This document shows positions 47,725-56,236 of a stretch of DNA of 64,000 nucleotides, piece by piece. The stretch covers positions 1,054,001 to 1,118,000 of the forward strand of contig CAWEGO010000001.1 of assembly GCA_963808725.1 (NCBI GenBank). The letters are read 5' to 3'. The DNA is from JAHFUA01 sp963808725 (GTDB lineage Bacteria; Acidobacteriota; Terriglobia; Terriglobales; Acidobacteriaceae). Every line of letters begins with the position of its first letter. Within the stretch, counting starts at the first letter, position 1. The position numbers and the translations under genes were made by a program. The notes beneath the pieces were generated by a model that was not told the DNA's origin, made no database searches, and saw nothing but the letters and a program-made list of their open reading frames with translations.

Positions 47725-48533
47725 GCGCCAAATCCCATCCCAAGCATACGCATGCGGCCGAGAAGCCGCTGGCCGGCGAGCGCGTACTCATCACCCGCGC
47801 CAAGGACCAGGCTGGCAGCCTGGCCGAGGAACTGGAAGCGCTGGGAGCGGCGGTGGTCGAGATCCCCGCCATCGAGATCCGTCCGCCGGCGTCTTACGTA
47901 GCGCTCGATGCCACGCTCAGCAACATTGAGAACTACGACTGGCTCATTCTGACCAGCGTTAACGGCGTGGAAGCGCTGTTCGCGCGCATGCAGACCCTGG
48001 GATTCGGCCCAGAGAAGCTGCTGCACCTGAACATCGCCGCCATCGGTCCGGCCACGCGCGAGAAGATCGAAGAGCACGGCCTGCCGGTGGACGTGATGCC
48101 GGAGAAGTACGTCGCGGAATCCGTTGTGGAAGCGCTGTGGGAGCAGGTGCGCGGCACTCGTGTGCTGCTGGTGCGTGCCAAGGTGGCGCGCGACGTGATC
48201 CCAGAGGAGCTGCGCAAGGCGGGCGCGCGGGTACACGTGGTCGAGGCTTATCAGACGGTGGTGCCGGAGGAGTCGCGTGCGCGTCTCCAGAAGGTGCTCA
48301 GTGATCCCCGCCAGCGCCCCACGGCCGTGACCTTTACCAGTTCATCGACAGTGCGGAACTTCGTGGCCCTGCTGGGGTCCGACGAGCCGGCGAAATCACT
48401 GCATGGCATCACCATCGCTTCTATCGGCCCGGTGACCTCGGCCACACTGCGCGAACTGGGGCTGCACGTGGACGTTGAGGCACAGGAATTCACCATCCCT
48501 GGGCTGGTAAGAGCGCTGGTGGAGCGAAAATAG
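47721..48533 (+). CDS. hemD: Uroporphyrinogen-III synthase
   Basis: Closes and isomerises hydroxymethylbilane to uroporphyrinogen III. The 270-residue sequence has the two-lobed HemD pattern: GERVLITRAKDQAGSLAEEL, then AIEIRPP, DWLILTSVNGVEAL and, in the second lobe, AVTFTSSSTVRNFVALLG. Overlap with hemC and the conserved order ccsA-hemA-hemC-hemD support the call. An N-terminal basic extension (KSHPKHTHA) precedes the domain. Confidence 0.93.
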   Translation: MSAKSHPKHTHAAEKPLAGERVLITRAKDQAGSLAEELEALGAAVVEIPAIEIRPPASYVALDATLSNIENYDWLILTSVNGVEALFARMQTLGFGPEKLLHLNIAAIGPATREKIEEHGLPVDVMPEKYVAESVVEALWEQVRGTRVLLVRAKVARDVIPEELRKAGARVHVVEAYQTVVPEESRARLQKVLSDPRQRPTAVTFTSSSTVRNFVALLGSDEPAKSLHGITIASIGPVTSATLRELGLHVDVEAQEFTIPGLVRALVERK

Positions 48534-48540
48534 CGCAACG

Positions 48541-49686
48541 TCAGAAGTGGTCATCCTTGGTGGCCGCCACCGTCGCCGGATCGACAATGCCATCAACGAT
48601 GCGCCCCCAGGCGCTGGTTTGCCAGTTATCGCGATGGCTGGCAGGCGGAAACCAGCCGGGCAGGGAAAAGCGCAGATATGCGCCCAACGATTGCACGTAC
48701 GGCTCGTACATGCCGCGCAGCTTCTTCAGCTTGGCCTCGGCGGCGGCGCCTTCTTCCAGTTTCCATCCTGCTTCCGCCAGTGCGGCACGCAGTTCGGTTA
48801 ACTGACCGCCCAATCGGTCGTGCCCTGGGCCCGGAGCTGCACTGAAGATCTGGGCCAGGTCCACGACCGCGTGTCGCGCCACTGCGAAGGTCAACTGGGC
48901 CTGGCGCCGGGGAACATCCTGAAGGCCGACGATCACCAGCGCGCAGGCATCGAGGATCGTGGTCAGCGCGGCCAGCCAGTTCTGGTTATCGTGTTGCGAA
49001 CGAAAGTAGCAGAGCACAGGATAGGACAGGTGGCTTTCCAGCAGCTCGGCCGACCAGCGCTCCCAGTCCCGCAGCAGTTCGTGCAAGCCCTCCCGGCCAT
49101 GATCGGAAGCATGTCTTCGTAGCAGCTCGACCGCCGACGGCGGAGAACCGGCGCGCGCATCCAGCAGCGTGATATTGACCTCGCGGCGGGAGAAGGCGTC
49201 AAAGATCGTGGGCAGGTAGCCGATCACCAGCGCCAGGAAACCGAAGCCCAAACCTCCCTCCACGACGGTGAGAGCGTGGGCCAGCGCACTGCGCGGGGTG
49301 ACATCGCCCAAGCCCAAGGTAAAAAAAGTGGTGCCGCTCATGTAGAGGTCGGTCCAGAAGCCGCCGGGCAAGCCGGGGGAAGCGACGTACAAGCTCGATC
49401 CCGCGGCCCACTGAACCAGGGCAAAGCCGGTCACTAGCAGCGCCGCCCAGGCTACGAATAGTCCCAGGAGCGACAGCGGGCCGAAGTAGCTCAAAAAGGT
49501 CTCGCGGCGCTTTGACGGCCGACCGTGCCGCAGCGGCAGGGTCCACAACTTCCATGTAGTTTTGTAGAACAGGCGGGTGAAGCGGAAATGGCGGGTGACG
49601 CGGCGCGGCAGGACAACCGTCTCGAAGGCCTCCCAGAGCACAACCACGATGATCGCGATCCCGGCGGCAGCGGCCAATCCGTGCAT
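48541..49686 (-). CDS. Two-helix ion channel protein with an atypical selectivity filter
   Basis: A 381-residue protein with an N-terminal helix (MHGLAAAAGIAIIVVVLWE) and two further helices around a pore loop reading TTFFTLGLGDVTP (near residue 125). This matches the T-V-G-Y-G-D of potassium channels but with TLGLGD. The C-terminal 230 residues are soluble, mostly helical (RRHASDHGREGLHELLRDW) and lack an obvious RCK domain. Ion selectivity is therefore uncertain. It is convergent with hemD, 7 bases apart. Confidence 0.72.
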   Translation of the reverse strand: MHGLAAAAGIAIIVVVLWEAFETVVLPRRVTRHFRFTRLFYKTTWKLWTLPLRHGRPSKRRETFLSYFGPLSLLGLFVAWAALLVTGFALVQWAAGSSLYVASPGLPGGFWTDLYMSGTTFFTLGLGDVTPRSALAHALTVVEGGLGFGFLALVIGYLPTIFDAFSRREVNITLLDARAGSPPSAVELLRRHASDHGREGLHELLRDWERWSAELLESHLSYPVLCYFRSQHDNQNWLAALTTILDACALVIVGLQDVPRRQAQLTFAVARHAVVDLAQIFSAAPGPGHDRLGGQLTELRAALAEAGWKLEEGAAAEAKLKKLRGMYEPYVQSLGAYLRFSLPGWFPPASHRDNWQTSAWGRIVDGIVDPATVAATKDDHF

Positions 49687-49702
49687 GGTGTCCTTATTGC
49701 GC

Positions 49703-50701
49703 TTAGCGTGCGGGCTCCGGGGTTTCGAGCGGCGTTACCGCGATTTCCAGCTTCTCGGCGCCGCGCAACACCACGAGCCGGGTGAGCGCGCCGATGCGCA
49801 CGTCGGTGAGCAGGCGCTGCAGGTCGTCGATGCCGGAGACGCGCTGCCCGTCGAAGGAAACGATGATGTCGCGCTCGCGCACCCCCGCTTCGGCCGCCGG
49901 GCTCGCGGGCTCTACCGAAAGCACCAGGATGCCGCGGTCCTGCTCCAGCCCGTGGAAGCGCACCAGCTTGCGGGGCAGGGAAATGGTCTGACCGACCACG
50001 CCGATGTAGCTGCGCTTGATGCGGCCGTCGCGGATAAGCCGTCCGGCAACGAACTTGGCAGTGTTAATGCCGATGGCGAAACAGATGCCCTGCGCCGGGC
50101 GGATGGTAGCGGTGTTCACGCCCACCACGCGGCCGTCCGAGGTGACCAGCGGCCCGCCGGAATTGCCGGGATTGAGCGCGGCGTCGGTCTGGATGATGTC
50201 GTCGATCAGGCGGCCCGAGCTGGAGCGCAGCGAGCGTCCCAGTGCGCTGACCACGCCCGCGGTCACGCTGGATTCGAAGCCCAGCGGATTGCCGATGGCG
50301 ACCACCAGTTGTCCGACGCGCACCTGCGCCGAGTCGCCCAGTTCGGCGGTAGCGAGTTCGGAGGCATCGACGCGCAGCACCGCCAGATCGCTGCCGGGGT
50401 CGTCACCGATCAGCGTCGCCGGAAGGCGCCGGCCATCGGCCAGCGCAACGTCAATACGCTCGGCGCCGTGGACCACGTGGCTGTTGGTGAGCAGAAAGCC
50501 GTCCGGCGTGAACACGAAGCCGGAACCGCCGCCGCGGGCCTCGCGCGCGCCCTGGGGCGTCGCCACCCGGTGCCGCAGTTCCACGTTGACCACGGCAGGG
50601 CTGACCTTGTCGGCCGCCGAGACCACCGCCCGCGAGTAGGCGTCGAGCAGGGCGTTATCTTCCAGCGTCTGGGGGCCGGAGAGGAATTCAATCGAGTGCA
50701 T
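49703..50701 (-). CDS. HtrA/DegP-like S1C serine protease with PDZ domain
   Basis: I start at ATG 50701; the frame extends 35 residues further but enters low-conservation sequence next to a repeat. Triad motifs: His in TNSHVVHG (near residue 73), Asp in SDLAVLRV (near 103) and Ser in NPGNSGGPL (near 178). A single C-terminal PDZ domain (PAAEAGVRERDIIVSFDGQR) follows. No obvious signal peptide is seen on this start. HtrA proteases degrade or sense misfolded envelope proteins. Confidence 0.85.
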   Translation of the reverse strand: MHSIEFLSGPQTLEDNALLDAYSRAVVSAADKVSPAVVNVELRHRVATPQGAREARGGGSGFVFTPDGFLLTNSHVVHGAERIDVALADGRRLPATLIGDDPGSDLAVLRVDASELATAELGDSAQVRVGQLVVAIGNPLGFESSVTAGVVSALGRSLRSSSGRLIDDIIQTDAALNPGNSGGPLVTSDGRVVGVNTATIRPAQGICFAIGINTAKFVAGRLIRDGRIKRSYIGVVGQTISLPRKLVRFHGLEQDRGILVLSVEPASPAAEAGVRERDIIVSFDGQRVSGIDDLQRLLTDVRIGALTRLVVLRGAEKLEIAVTPLETPEPAR

Positions 50702-50801
50702 GAGCAATGGATGCGGCAGACAGGGTGGAAGGTGCAGAGGACCAGATGGGTTGCCGGGAATCACCGGCAATCGTGCCGGTGATGCGTCCTTAACCAAGAA
50801 T

Positions 50802-50925
50802 GTCATCCTTCGCGAGGCAGAGCCGAGCGGAGGATCTGACCACGAAGCCTGCGCAACCGGTACTGGTGGGGGTGAGCCTTCCCGTCAGATTCTCCCGCCT
50901 CCCTTTGGTCGGCGGAAGAATGACA
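50802..50925. mobile_element. MITE-like palindromic element, copy 2 (124 bp)
   Basis: The same ends as copy 1: GTCATCCTTCGCGAG on the left, GGCGGAAGAATGACA on the right, with matching length (124 bases) and an internal GAGCGGAGGA. A shorter relative lies at 56137-56213. Confidence 0.6.
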
Positions 50926-50952
50926 GGCTCGGCTGATCACTGGCTTTGCCTG

Positions 50953-52929
50953 CTACTCCAGCGTGCAACCACAATCAGCCGGCGGGACGTATTTCTTCAG
51001 GAAGTTGGCTACGCGCTTGTAGGCGTCGATCTGGTTCTCGATGCGGGCAAAGCCGTGGCCCTCGTTCTCGTATACTTTCAACTCCACTACCCCGCCGCGC
51101 TTCTTGATGGCCTCCGCCACCTGCTCGGATTCTTCTTCCGGGCAGCGGGGATCGTGCGCTCCGGCCAGCAGCAGCAGCGGCGCCTTGATGCGATCCACAA
51201 AGTAGATGGGCGAGCGCTCCTGCCACAGCGCCTTGTTCTTCTCCGGATCGCCCATGGTGGCCAGGTCGTACTGCTGCAGCAAGGGGTCCTCGTTCTTCAC
51301 TTCGGTGAACCAGTTGACGAAGGGCACGACGGCCACACCTGCGGCCCACTCGTCGGGCTGCTTGGCGACCCCCATCATGGTCAGGTAGCCGCCGTAGCTG
51401 CCGCCCATGAGCACGACCTTCTGAGGATCGAGATAGCCGGACTTCTTGATCCACTCGGCCGCAGCCACCACGTCGGCGAGGTCCCCGCCGCCCATGTCGA
51501 AGCGGTTGGCGTCCATGAACTCCTTGCTGTAGCCGGTCGAGCCGCGATAATTGGGCGCGATCACCAGGTAGCCGGCGTTGGCCAGATATTGCACGATCCG
51601 GTCGAATCCGTTCTGCGTCTGCGCCGTCGGCCCGCCGTGCACGTACACCACGGCGGCGTTGCGTCCGTCCCGCGGCATGTTATAGGGCACATAGACGAAG
51701 GCGGAGATGGTCCACTTGCCGTCGGTGCTGGGGTAGTGCACGAGGAAAGGTTTCACCAGGTCGCTCGAGCGCACTCCGCCGACCAGCGAGTGCGTTACCT
51801 GATGCGAGCGTTTGCTGGCGAGGGTGTAAACCCAAACGTCGTTCGGCGAATCCGCGCCGTTGTGGTAGTAGAGCAGCCGCGAGCCATCGCGCGTGAACGC
51901 CGATTCCGCCCCGCCCAGCGAGTTCACGCCGGCGGGCACGGGCAGCGTCTGCGAATGTCGCGCGGCCAGATCGTGCAGCACGATCTGTATATTTCCGTCT
52001 ACGTTGACGGTCCAGGTGACCTGCCGTCCATCGGGCGAAAAGTAGCCGGCCGAGACCTCCCACTTGTCCTGGGTCAGCCATTCGATCTTCTTCGAAGCGA
52101 TGTCGAGGAGCGCGACATTCTCATAGCCATTACTGGCATTCGAAGTGATGAGCAGCTTCTTGCCATCGGGAGACCAATCGGCAGCGCTGAAGTTGTGCTC
52201 GCCCTCATGTGGCGTCACCAGCGTGCTCTTGCCGGTCGCGACGTCGGCCACGAAGATGTTGGAGTCCTTGCCGGCGGCGTGCTGCCGGGTGTAGGCGATC
52301 CACTTGCCGTCGCGCGACCAGATGGGAGTGTTGTTGCCCAGATCACCAGGCGTGCCCGTAGTGAGGTGGCGCACCTTGCGGGTGAGAATGTCCATCACGT
52401 CGATTTCGAAGGTGGACGAAGTCTGCGGCTTTACCTGGTAGGCGAGATGGCGGCCGTCGGGCGCCCACGCCGGGCTCTCCTCGGCGATTGCTGGCGTGTT
52501 GGTCAGGTTGACCACGTCGCCGTTCGCGGGCGACACCAGGAAGATGTCCCACTGCTCGTCGCCGTCGTCGTCAGAGATGTAGGCGATCCACTTACCGTCG
52601 GGCGACCATGCCGGTGATGCTTGGCGCTGGTCGCTGATGGTCAACTGCACCGGCCAACCGCCCTCGGCCGGCGCCAGCCACAGATTGTTGCGGCCGCTGA
52701 TGTTCGAGATGAAGGCGATCTGCTTGCCGTCCGGCGACCAGGCCGCGCCGCCCACGCGGCGGATCATGTACAGCTTCTCGATCGAGAGCTGCCACTGCTG
52801 CACGTCGGGATTGGCCTTGCTCTGAATCTGCCTGGGGTCGGTGATGAAGGCGGGCGCGGCGGCGCTCTGCTCCGCGATCAGGTGAGCAGCCATAAAGATA
52901 AACATAACAAAGGCGATCAAAATGCGCAT
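50953..52929 (-). CDS. S9 family (prolyl oligopeptidase-like) peptidase
   Basis: A 658-residue protein with a likely signal peptide (MRILIAFVMFIFMAAHLIA). Residues 50-380 are a TolB/WD40-like propeller with repeated WSPDGKQIAFIS, WSPDGKWIAY and WAPDGRHLAYQ units. The C-terminal alpha/beta-hydrolase domain has the nucleophile GGSYGGYL (Ser near 511), the Asp in HDPRCPEEE (near 593) and the His in NEGHGF (near 626). S9 enzymes of this type cleave short peptides after or before Pro, or are acylaminoacyl-peptidases. Predicted exported. Confidence 0.9.
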   Translation of the reverse strand: MRILIAFVMFIFMAAHLIAEQSAAAPAFITDPRQIQSKANPDVQQWQLSIEKLYMIRRVGGAAWSPDGKQIAFISNISGRNNLWLAPAEGGWPVQLTISDQRQASPAWSPDGKWIAYISDDDGDEQWDIFLVSPANGDVVNLTNTPAIAEESPAWAPDGRHLAYQVKPQTSSTFEIDVMDILTRKVRHLTTGTPGDLGNNTPIWSRDGKWIAYTRQHAAGKDSNIFVADVATGKSTLVTPHEGEHNFSAADWSPDGKKLLITSNASNGYENVALLDIASKKIEWLTQDKWEVSAGYFSPDGRQVTWTVNVDGNIQIVLHDLAARHSQTLPVPAGVNSLGGAESAFTRDGSRLLYYHNGADSPNDVWVYTLASKRSHQVTHSLVGGVRSSDLVKPFLVHYPSTDGKWTISAFVYVPYNMPRDGRNAAVVYVHGGPTAQTQNGFDRIVQYLANAGYLVIAPNYRGSTGYSKEFMDANRFDMGGGDLADVVAAAEWIKKSGYLDPQKVVLMGGSYGGYLTMMGVAKQPDEWAAGVAVVPFVNWFTEVKNEDPLLQQYDLATMGDPEKNKALWQERSPIYFVDRIKAPLLLLAGAHDPRCPEEESEQVAEAIKKRGGVVELKVYENEGHGFARIENQIDAYKRVANFLKKYVPPADCGCTLE

Positions 52930-52970
52930 GAAGGGAAGTGTACAGGAGACCGTGTTGGTGTCGCCCTTTC

Positions 52971-53022
52971 CTCGGTACTCGGTACTCGGTACTCGGTACT
53001 GGGCACTTGGTACTCGCTACTT
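52971..53022. repeat. ACTCGGTACTCGGT tandem repeat
   Basis: Four to five tandem ACTCGGT units (ACTCGGTACTCGGTACT, then GGCACTTGGTACTCGC) fill the gap between the S9 and nth genes. The units match the right arm of the rlmN insertion. Confidence 0.65.
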
Positions 53023-53023
53023 C

Positions 53024-53878
53024 CTACGGCTTCGCGTCCTTATGAATCTCCACCGTGCTCCACGTCTTGTCCGCGGCGTGGCACAAATTCTCCAGCGGAC
53101 ACTCGGCGCACTTGGGCGAACGCGCCATGCAGAGCTGGCGTCCGTGCCAGATCACCTGATGACTGAAGTCGATCCAGCGCTCGCGCGGCACGATCTTCAT
53201 CAGATCCTGCTCGATCTTCTCGGCATTCTCCTGCCGCGTCAGCTCCAGCCGATGCGACACACGCGTCACATGTGTGTCCACCACCACGCCGGTGGGATTG
53301 TGGAACCAGGTGCCAAGCACGACGTTCGCCGTCTTGCGCGCCACGCCTGGCAGCGACAGGAGCTTCTCCATGTCGTTGGGGACTTCGCCCCCGAAGTCGC
53401 TGACCAGCTTCCTGGCCGCTCCCACCACCGATTTCGCCTTGTTGCGGAAGAAGCCGGTGGAGCGGATATCGGGCTCCAGTTCCTCGGGCTTAAGCGCGGC
53501 GAAGTGCTGGACGGTGGGATATTTCTGGAACAGCACCGGCGTCACCATGTTGACGCGCACGTCGGTGCACTGTGCCGAGAGGATGGTCGCCACCAGCAGC
53601 TCCCAGGCGCTCCTGTGATGCAGTGCGCAGGTGGCCTTGGGATAGCGCTCGTCCAGCCGTTTGAGGATCTCGCGCACGCGCTCTGGCGCCAGGGGATCGT
53701 ACTTAGAAGTCGATTTGGGTGCCCTACCCGGAGCCTGCCCCGAGCGAAGTCGAGGGGCCGGTTTTGCCAAGGGTGGGGTCTTGTAAGTCCGTAGCGGCGC
53801 CGAGGGCTTGACGATCCGGCGCGCGCCTTCGTGGCGTCCGGTCTTGGCGGGCTGGCGGGGAATCGTGCCGCGAACCAT
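53024..53878 (-). CDS. nth: Endonuclease III
   Basis: Removes oxidised pyrimidines and cleaves abasic sites. ATG 53878 follows GGAGGACTCC. The 284 residues have an N-terminal extension rich in Pro and basic residues before RVREILKRLDERYPKA. The helix-hairpin-helix is LPGVARKTANVV with Lys near 179 and the catalytic Asp in VDTHVTRV near 200. The [4Fe-4S] cluster Cys are spaced C-X6-C-X2-C-X5-C in CMARSPKCAECPLENLC. Divergent from hemQ across 80 bases. Confidence 0.95.
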   Translation of the reverse strand: MVRGTIPRQPAKTGRHEGARRIVKPSAPLRTYKTPPLAKPAPRLRSGQAPGRAPKSTSKYDPLAPERVREILKRLDERYPKATCALHHRSAWELLVATILSAQCTDVRVNMVTPVLFQKYPTVQHFAALKPEELEPDIRSTGFFRNKAKSVVGAARKLVSDFGGEVPNDMEKLLSLPGVARKTANVVLGTWFHNPTGVVVDTHVTRVSHRLELTRQENAEKIEQDLMKIVPRERWIDFSHQVIWHGRQLCMARSPKCAECPLENLCHAADKTWSTVEIHKDAKP

Positions 53879-53958
53879 CAGGGGAGTCCTCCGTAGGCGG
53901 GACAGATTACAATGAATGCCACACCCGCTACAATTCCAGCGAACACGGGGGTTCATCG

Positions 53959-54810
53959 ATGAGCGCGAGCAAGGCTGGCCTGGAGACGGCGCAGATGGCG
54001 CAGGTGCCAATGACCATCGAGGGTGCGAGTGTGCTGCACAACATGGCGCGCTTCCGCTGGGCGGGTTGGCGGGCGTTGCCGGAGGCCGAACGCCAGGCCA
54101 TCGCTGGAGAAGCCGCCACCGCGCTCGTTCCCGCCGAGGAAACAGGGAAGAGCGCGATCTACTCCGTGCTCGGGCACAAGGCCGATCTCATGCTGGTGCA
54201 CTTCCGCGACAGCTTCGACGAGCTGAAGGCGGCTGAGCTGCGCTCGCACGGCCTCCGCCTGCACGCCTTCATGGAGCCGACGACTTCGTATCTCTCGGTG
54301 GTCGAGCTCGGGCTCTACGATTCCAGCGTCAAGCTCTACCGCTCGCTCGCCGAACGCGGCATCGAGCCGCACACGCCGGAATGGGACCGCGAGGTCGAGG
54401 ACACGATGGCCCGCCAGCGCGAAGCCATGCGCGCGCGGCTCTATCCCAAAATTCCCGCGGCGCGCTACCTGTGCTTCTATCCGATGGACCGCAAGCGCGG
54501 GGAAGACAAGAACTGGTATCGCCTACCCATCGAGGAGCGGCAGCGCCAGATGGCGGAGCACGGCGAAGTCGGCCGCCGCTATGCCGGCAAGGTGCAACAG
54601 GTCATCACCGGCTCCATCGGCTTCGACGATTGGGAGTGGGGCGTGGACCTGTTCGCTGACGATCCGCTCATCTTCAAGAAGCTGATCTACGAGATGCGCT
54701 TCGACGAGGTCAGCGCCGTGTACGCCGCGTTTGGAACGTTCTATGTTGGCGTGCGCTGCCCTGCAGCCCAGCTGGCAGAGTTGCTGAGCGGCAAGCTGCC
54801 GGAACGGTAG
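53959..54810 (+). CDS. hemQ: Coproheme decarboxylase HemQ (chlorite dismutase family)
   Basis: Converts coproheme to heme b by peroxide-dependent decarboxylation. The 283-residue sequence has NWYRLPIEERQRQM, whose Tyr corresponds to the catalytic Tyr of HemQ, then EHGEVGRRYAGKVQQVITG with the proximal heme-ligand His, and IGFDDWEWGVDLFADDP, a family hallmark. Together with the ccsA-hemACD operon it indicates use of the coproporphyrin-dependent heme branch. Start at ATG 53959 follows ACACGGGGGTTC. Confidence 0.9.
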   Translation: MSASKAGLETAQMAQVPMTIEGASVLHNMARFRWAGWRALPEAERQAIAGEAATALVPAEETGKSAIYSVLGHKADLMLVHFRDSFDELKAAELRSHGLRLHAFMEPTTSYLSVVELGLYDSSVKLYRSLAERGIEPHTPEWDREVEDTMARQREAMRARLYPKIPAARYLCFYPMDRKRGEDKNWYRLPIEERQRQMAEHGEVGRRYAGKVQQVITGSIGFDDWEWGVDLFADDPLIFKKLIYEMRFDEVSAVYAAFGTFYVGVRCPAAQLAELLSGKLPER

Positions 54811-54839
54811 TCCAGAGAGCCGCTTACGGGGCGCCCGCG

Positions 54840-55802
54840 CTACGCCAGCCCCACCCCACATAACTTCTGCAATACCTCGATGGGTGCGGCCTCGGGCGCT
54901 ACCAACGCTTGGCGGGGAATGATGTAGGTCTGCTCCAGCGCGAACTGTCCCGAGAGCACCGCATGGGGCACGCCATCGGTGTACACCAGCCAGGTGGCGT
55001 TGGGAGAAAACTCCTCGGCAGCTTGGGGACTCTGTTGCTGGTACTCCGTGTTCTCCTTCAGCCAATCGTGGAAGTGGAGCATGAATTCGTCATAGCTCGA
55101 GCGGTCCGCCACGGGAAGCCGGAGGGCATGCAACGCCGCCCGCAAGCCCCGCCCGGCGGCGTAGAGCGGCGAATGACTGCGCGCCACCCGGCGCGCCAGT
55201 CCGGCTTGCGGCGTCCACTGCGACGCCATTACATGGAAGGGCTCGCCCGTGCGCCACACTCGCGATGCCGCCGGGTTGAGGTTGGTGAACACGCGCAGGA
55301 TGCGGGCGCCGCGCGTGGGGCGGGAGGGAAACGCGTCCACGTGCAACAGGTCGTTGCGCTTGTGCAGGGGAAGCTCGCGGCCCTTCTCTTCGAGCGGACG
55401 AAAGCTGGCGTAGTCGAGCTTCCACTGTTGGCGGTAGGGCAGGAGGAAGGCGGCAAGGAAGCGCGTGACCTCGGCCGAATAGTTTTGCAGAATCCGATGC
55501 GCACGTTCGCGCTGCTCGCGGTCTTCCGAGGAAAACCCGCTCAACTGGTCCTTCGACGGCTTGTAGGAAATGTTCTTATGCAGCCTGGACCCGGTCTGCC
55601 GCCGCCCCAGCAGAAAATCCCGATCCTCCTGCGGCAACGCGAAGGGCGGAGCGCTAAACAGCAGGATTCTTCCTTCTTCCAGCTGCCGGCAATAGGAGCA
55701 GGCGCGTGCGGCGGGATCGGGCACACCCACCCATCCCTCCGGATGGCGGAAGTCCACGACCGCAACGCAAGGTTCGCTGAGTGTCACCGCCTCCGCGGGC
55801 AT
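54840..55802 (-). CDS. Kdo hydroxylase (KdoO)-like Fe(II)/2-oxoglutarate dioxygenase
   Basis: ATG 55802 follows GAGGGATCAG and gives 320 residues; the longer frame adds 113 unsupported residues. The iron-binding HxD appears in DLLHVDAFPSRP (near residue 154), with the distal His in YTDGVPHAVLSG (near 279). RVFTNLNPAA and RVWRTGEPF surround the cofactor-binding Arg. KdoO hydroxylates the 3-deoxy-D-manno-octulosonic acid of lipopolysaccharide, a diderm trait. The substrate is inferred from family resemblance. Confidence 0.75.
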   Translation of the reverse strand: MPAEAVTLSEPCVAVVDFRHPEGWVGVPDPAARACSYCRQLEEGRILLFSAPPFALPQEDRDFLLGRRQTGSRLHKNISYKPSKDQLSGFSSEDREQRERAHRILQNYSAEVTRFLAAFLLPYRQQWKLDYASFRPLEEKGRELPLHKRNDLLHVDAFPSRPTRGARILRVFTNLNPAASRVWRTGEPFHVMASQWTPQAGLARRVARSHSPLYAAGRGLRAALHALRLPVADRSSYDEFMLHFHDWLKENTEYQQQSPQAAEEFSPNATWLVYTDGVPHAVLSGQFALEQTYIIPRQALVAPEAAPIEVLQKLCGVGLA

Positions 55803-55898
55803 CTGATCCCTCGCTGGCCCAGCATTATAAATGAGATAGGCGGGCCAGCTACCAACGGGTATTTGACGCCCGCCGGTCTCCACCGCTACTCTGGCGCC

Positions 55899-56123
55899 AT
55901 GGCCGTGAAAGCTATTCAACCGGGACAGATCTGGCGCCACGACCAGAGCGGGAAGAACTTCCTGGTCACCAAGGTCTACAAGGAGGCGCTGGCGCAACAC
56001 GCCATGCTGCGCCCCGCCGACTCCGGCATGCCCACCGAGACGGTGCGGGTCCACGTCAAGAAGACGGCTGAGGGCGCCACGCTCGCCGGCTACACTTTCG
56101 CGCAGGATGGGCAGGAGTTCTGA
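55899..56123 (+). CDS. Small conserved protein, unknown function
   Basis: A 74-residue protein from ATG 55899: MAVKAIQPGQIWRHDQSGKN, then LVTKVYKEALAQHAMLRPAD and HVKKTAEGATLAGYTFAQDG. The pattern of a beta-rich domain with a basic loop resembles small proteins with unassigned function seen in Acidobacteria. It is divergent from the Kdo-hydroxylase-like gene. Confidence 0.5.
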   Translation: MAVKAIQPGQIWRHDQSGKNFLVTKVYKEALAQHAMLRPADSGMPTETVRVHVKKTAEGATLAGYTFAQDGQEF

Positions 56124-56136
56124 GGTTGGAATTGCC

Positions 56137-56213
56137 GTCAAGACCGAGATCCTTCGCGACCGTTTCCCGCGCTGGGAAAAACGCGCGGGAGTCCTCGGTC
56201 GCTCAGGATGACA
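56137..56213. repeat. Short relative of the MITE-like element
   Basis: Begins GTCAAGACCGAGATCCTTCGCGAC and ends GTCGCTCAGGATGAC, here given as GATCCTTCGCGAC and GTCGCTCAGGATGAC, which pair as inverted arms. The ATCCTTCGCGA core is shared with the two 124-bp copies. Confidence 0.5.
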
Positions 56214-56236
56214 TCCTCCATTAAATTTATTATTCC

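Noticed and set aside
54909..55898. Plus-strand extension upstream of the 74-residue protein
   Set aside because: It runs antisense through the Kdo-hydroxylase-like gene; only the part from ATG 55899 has a plausible protein pattern.
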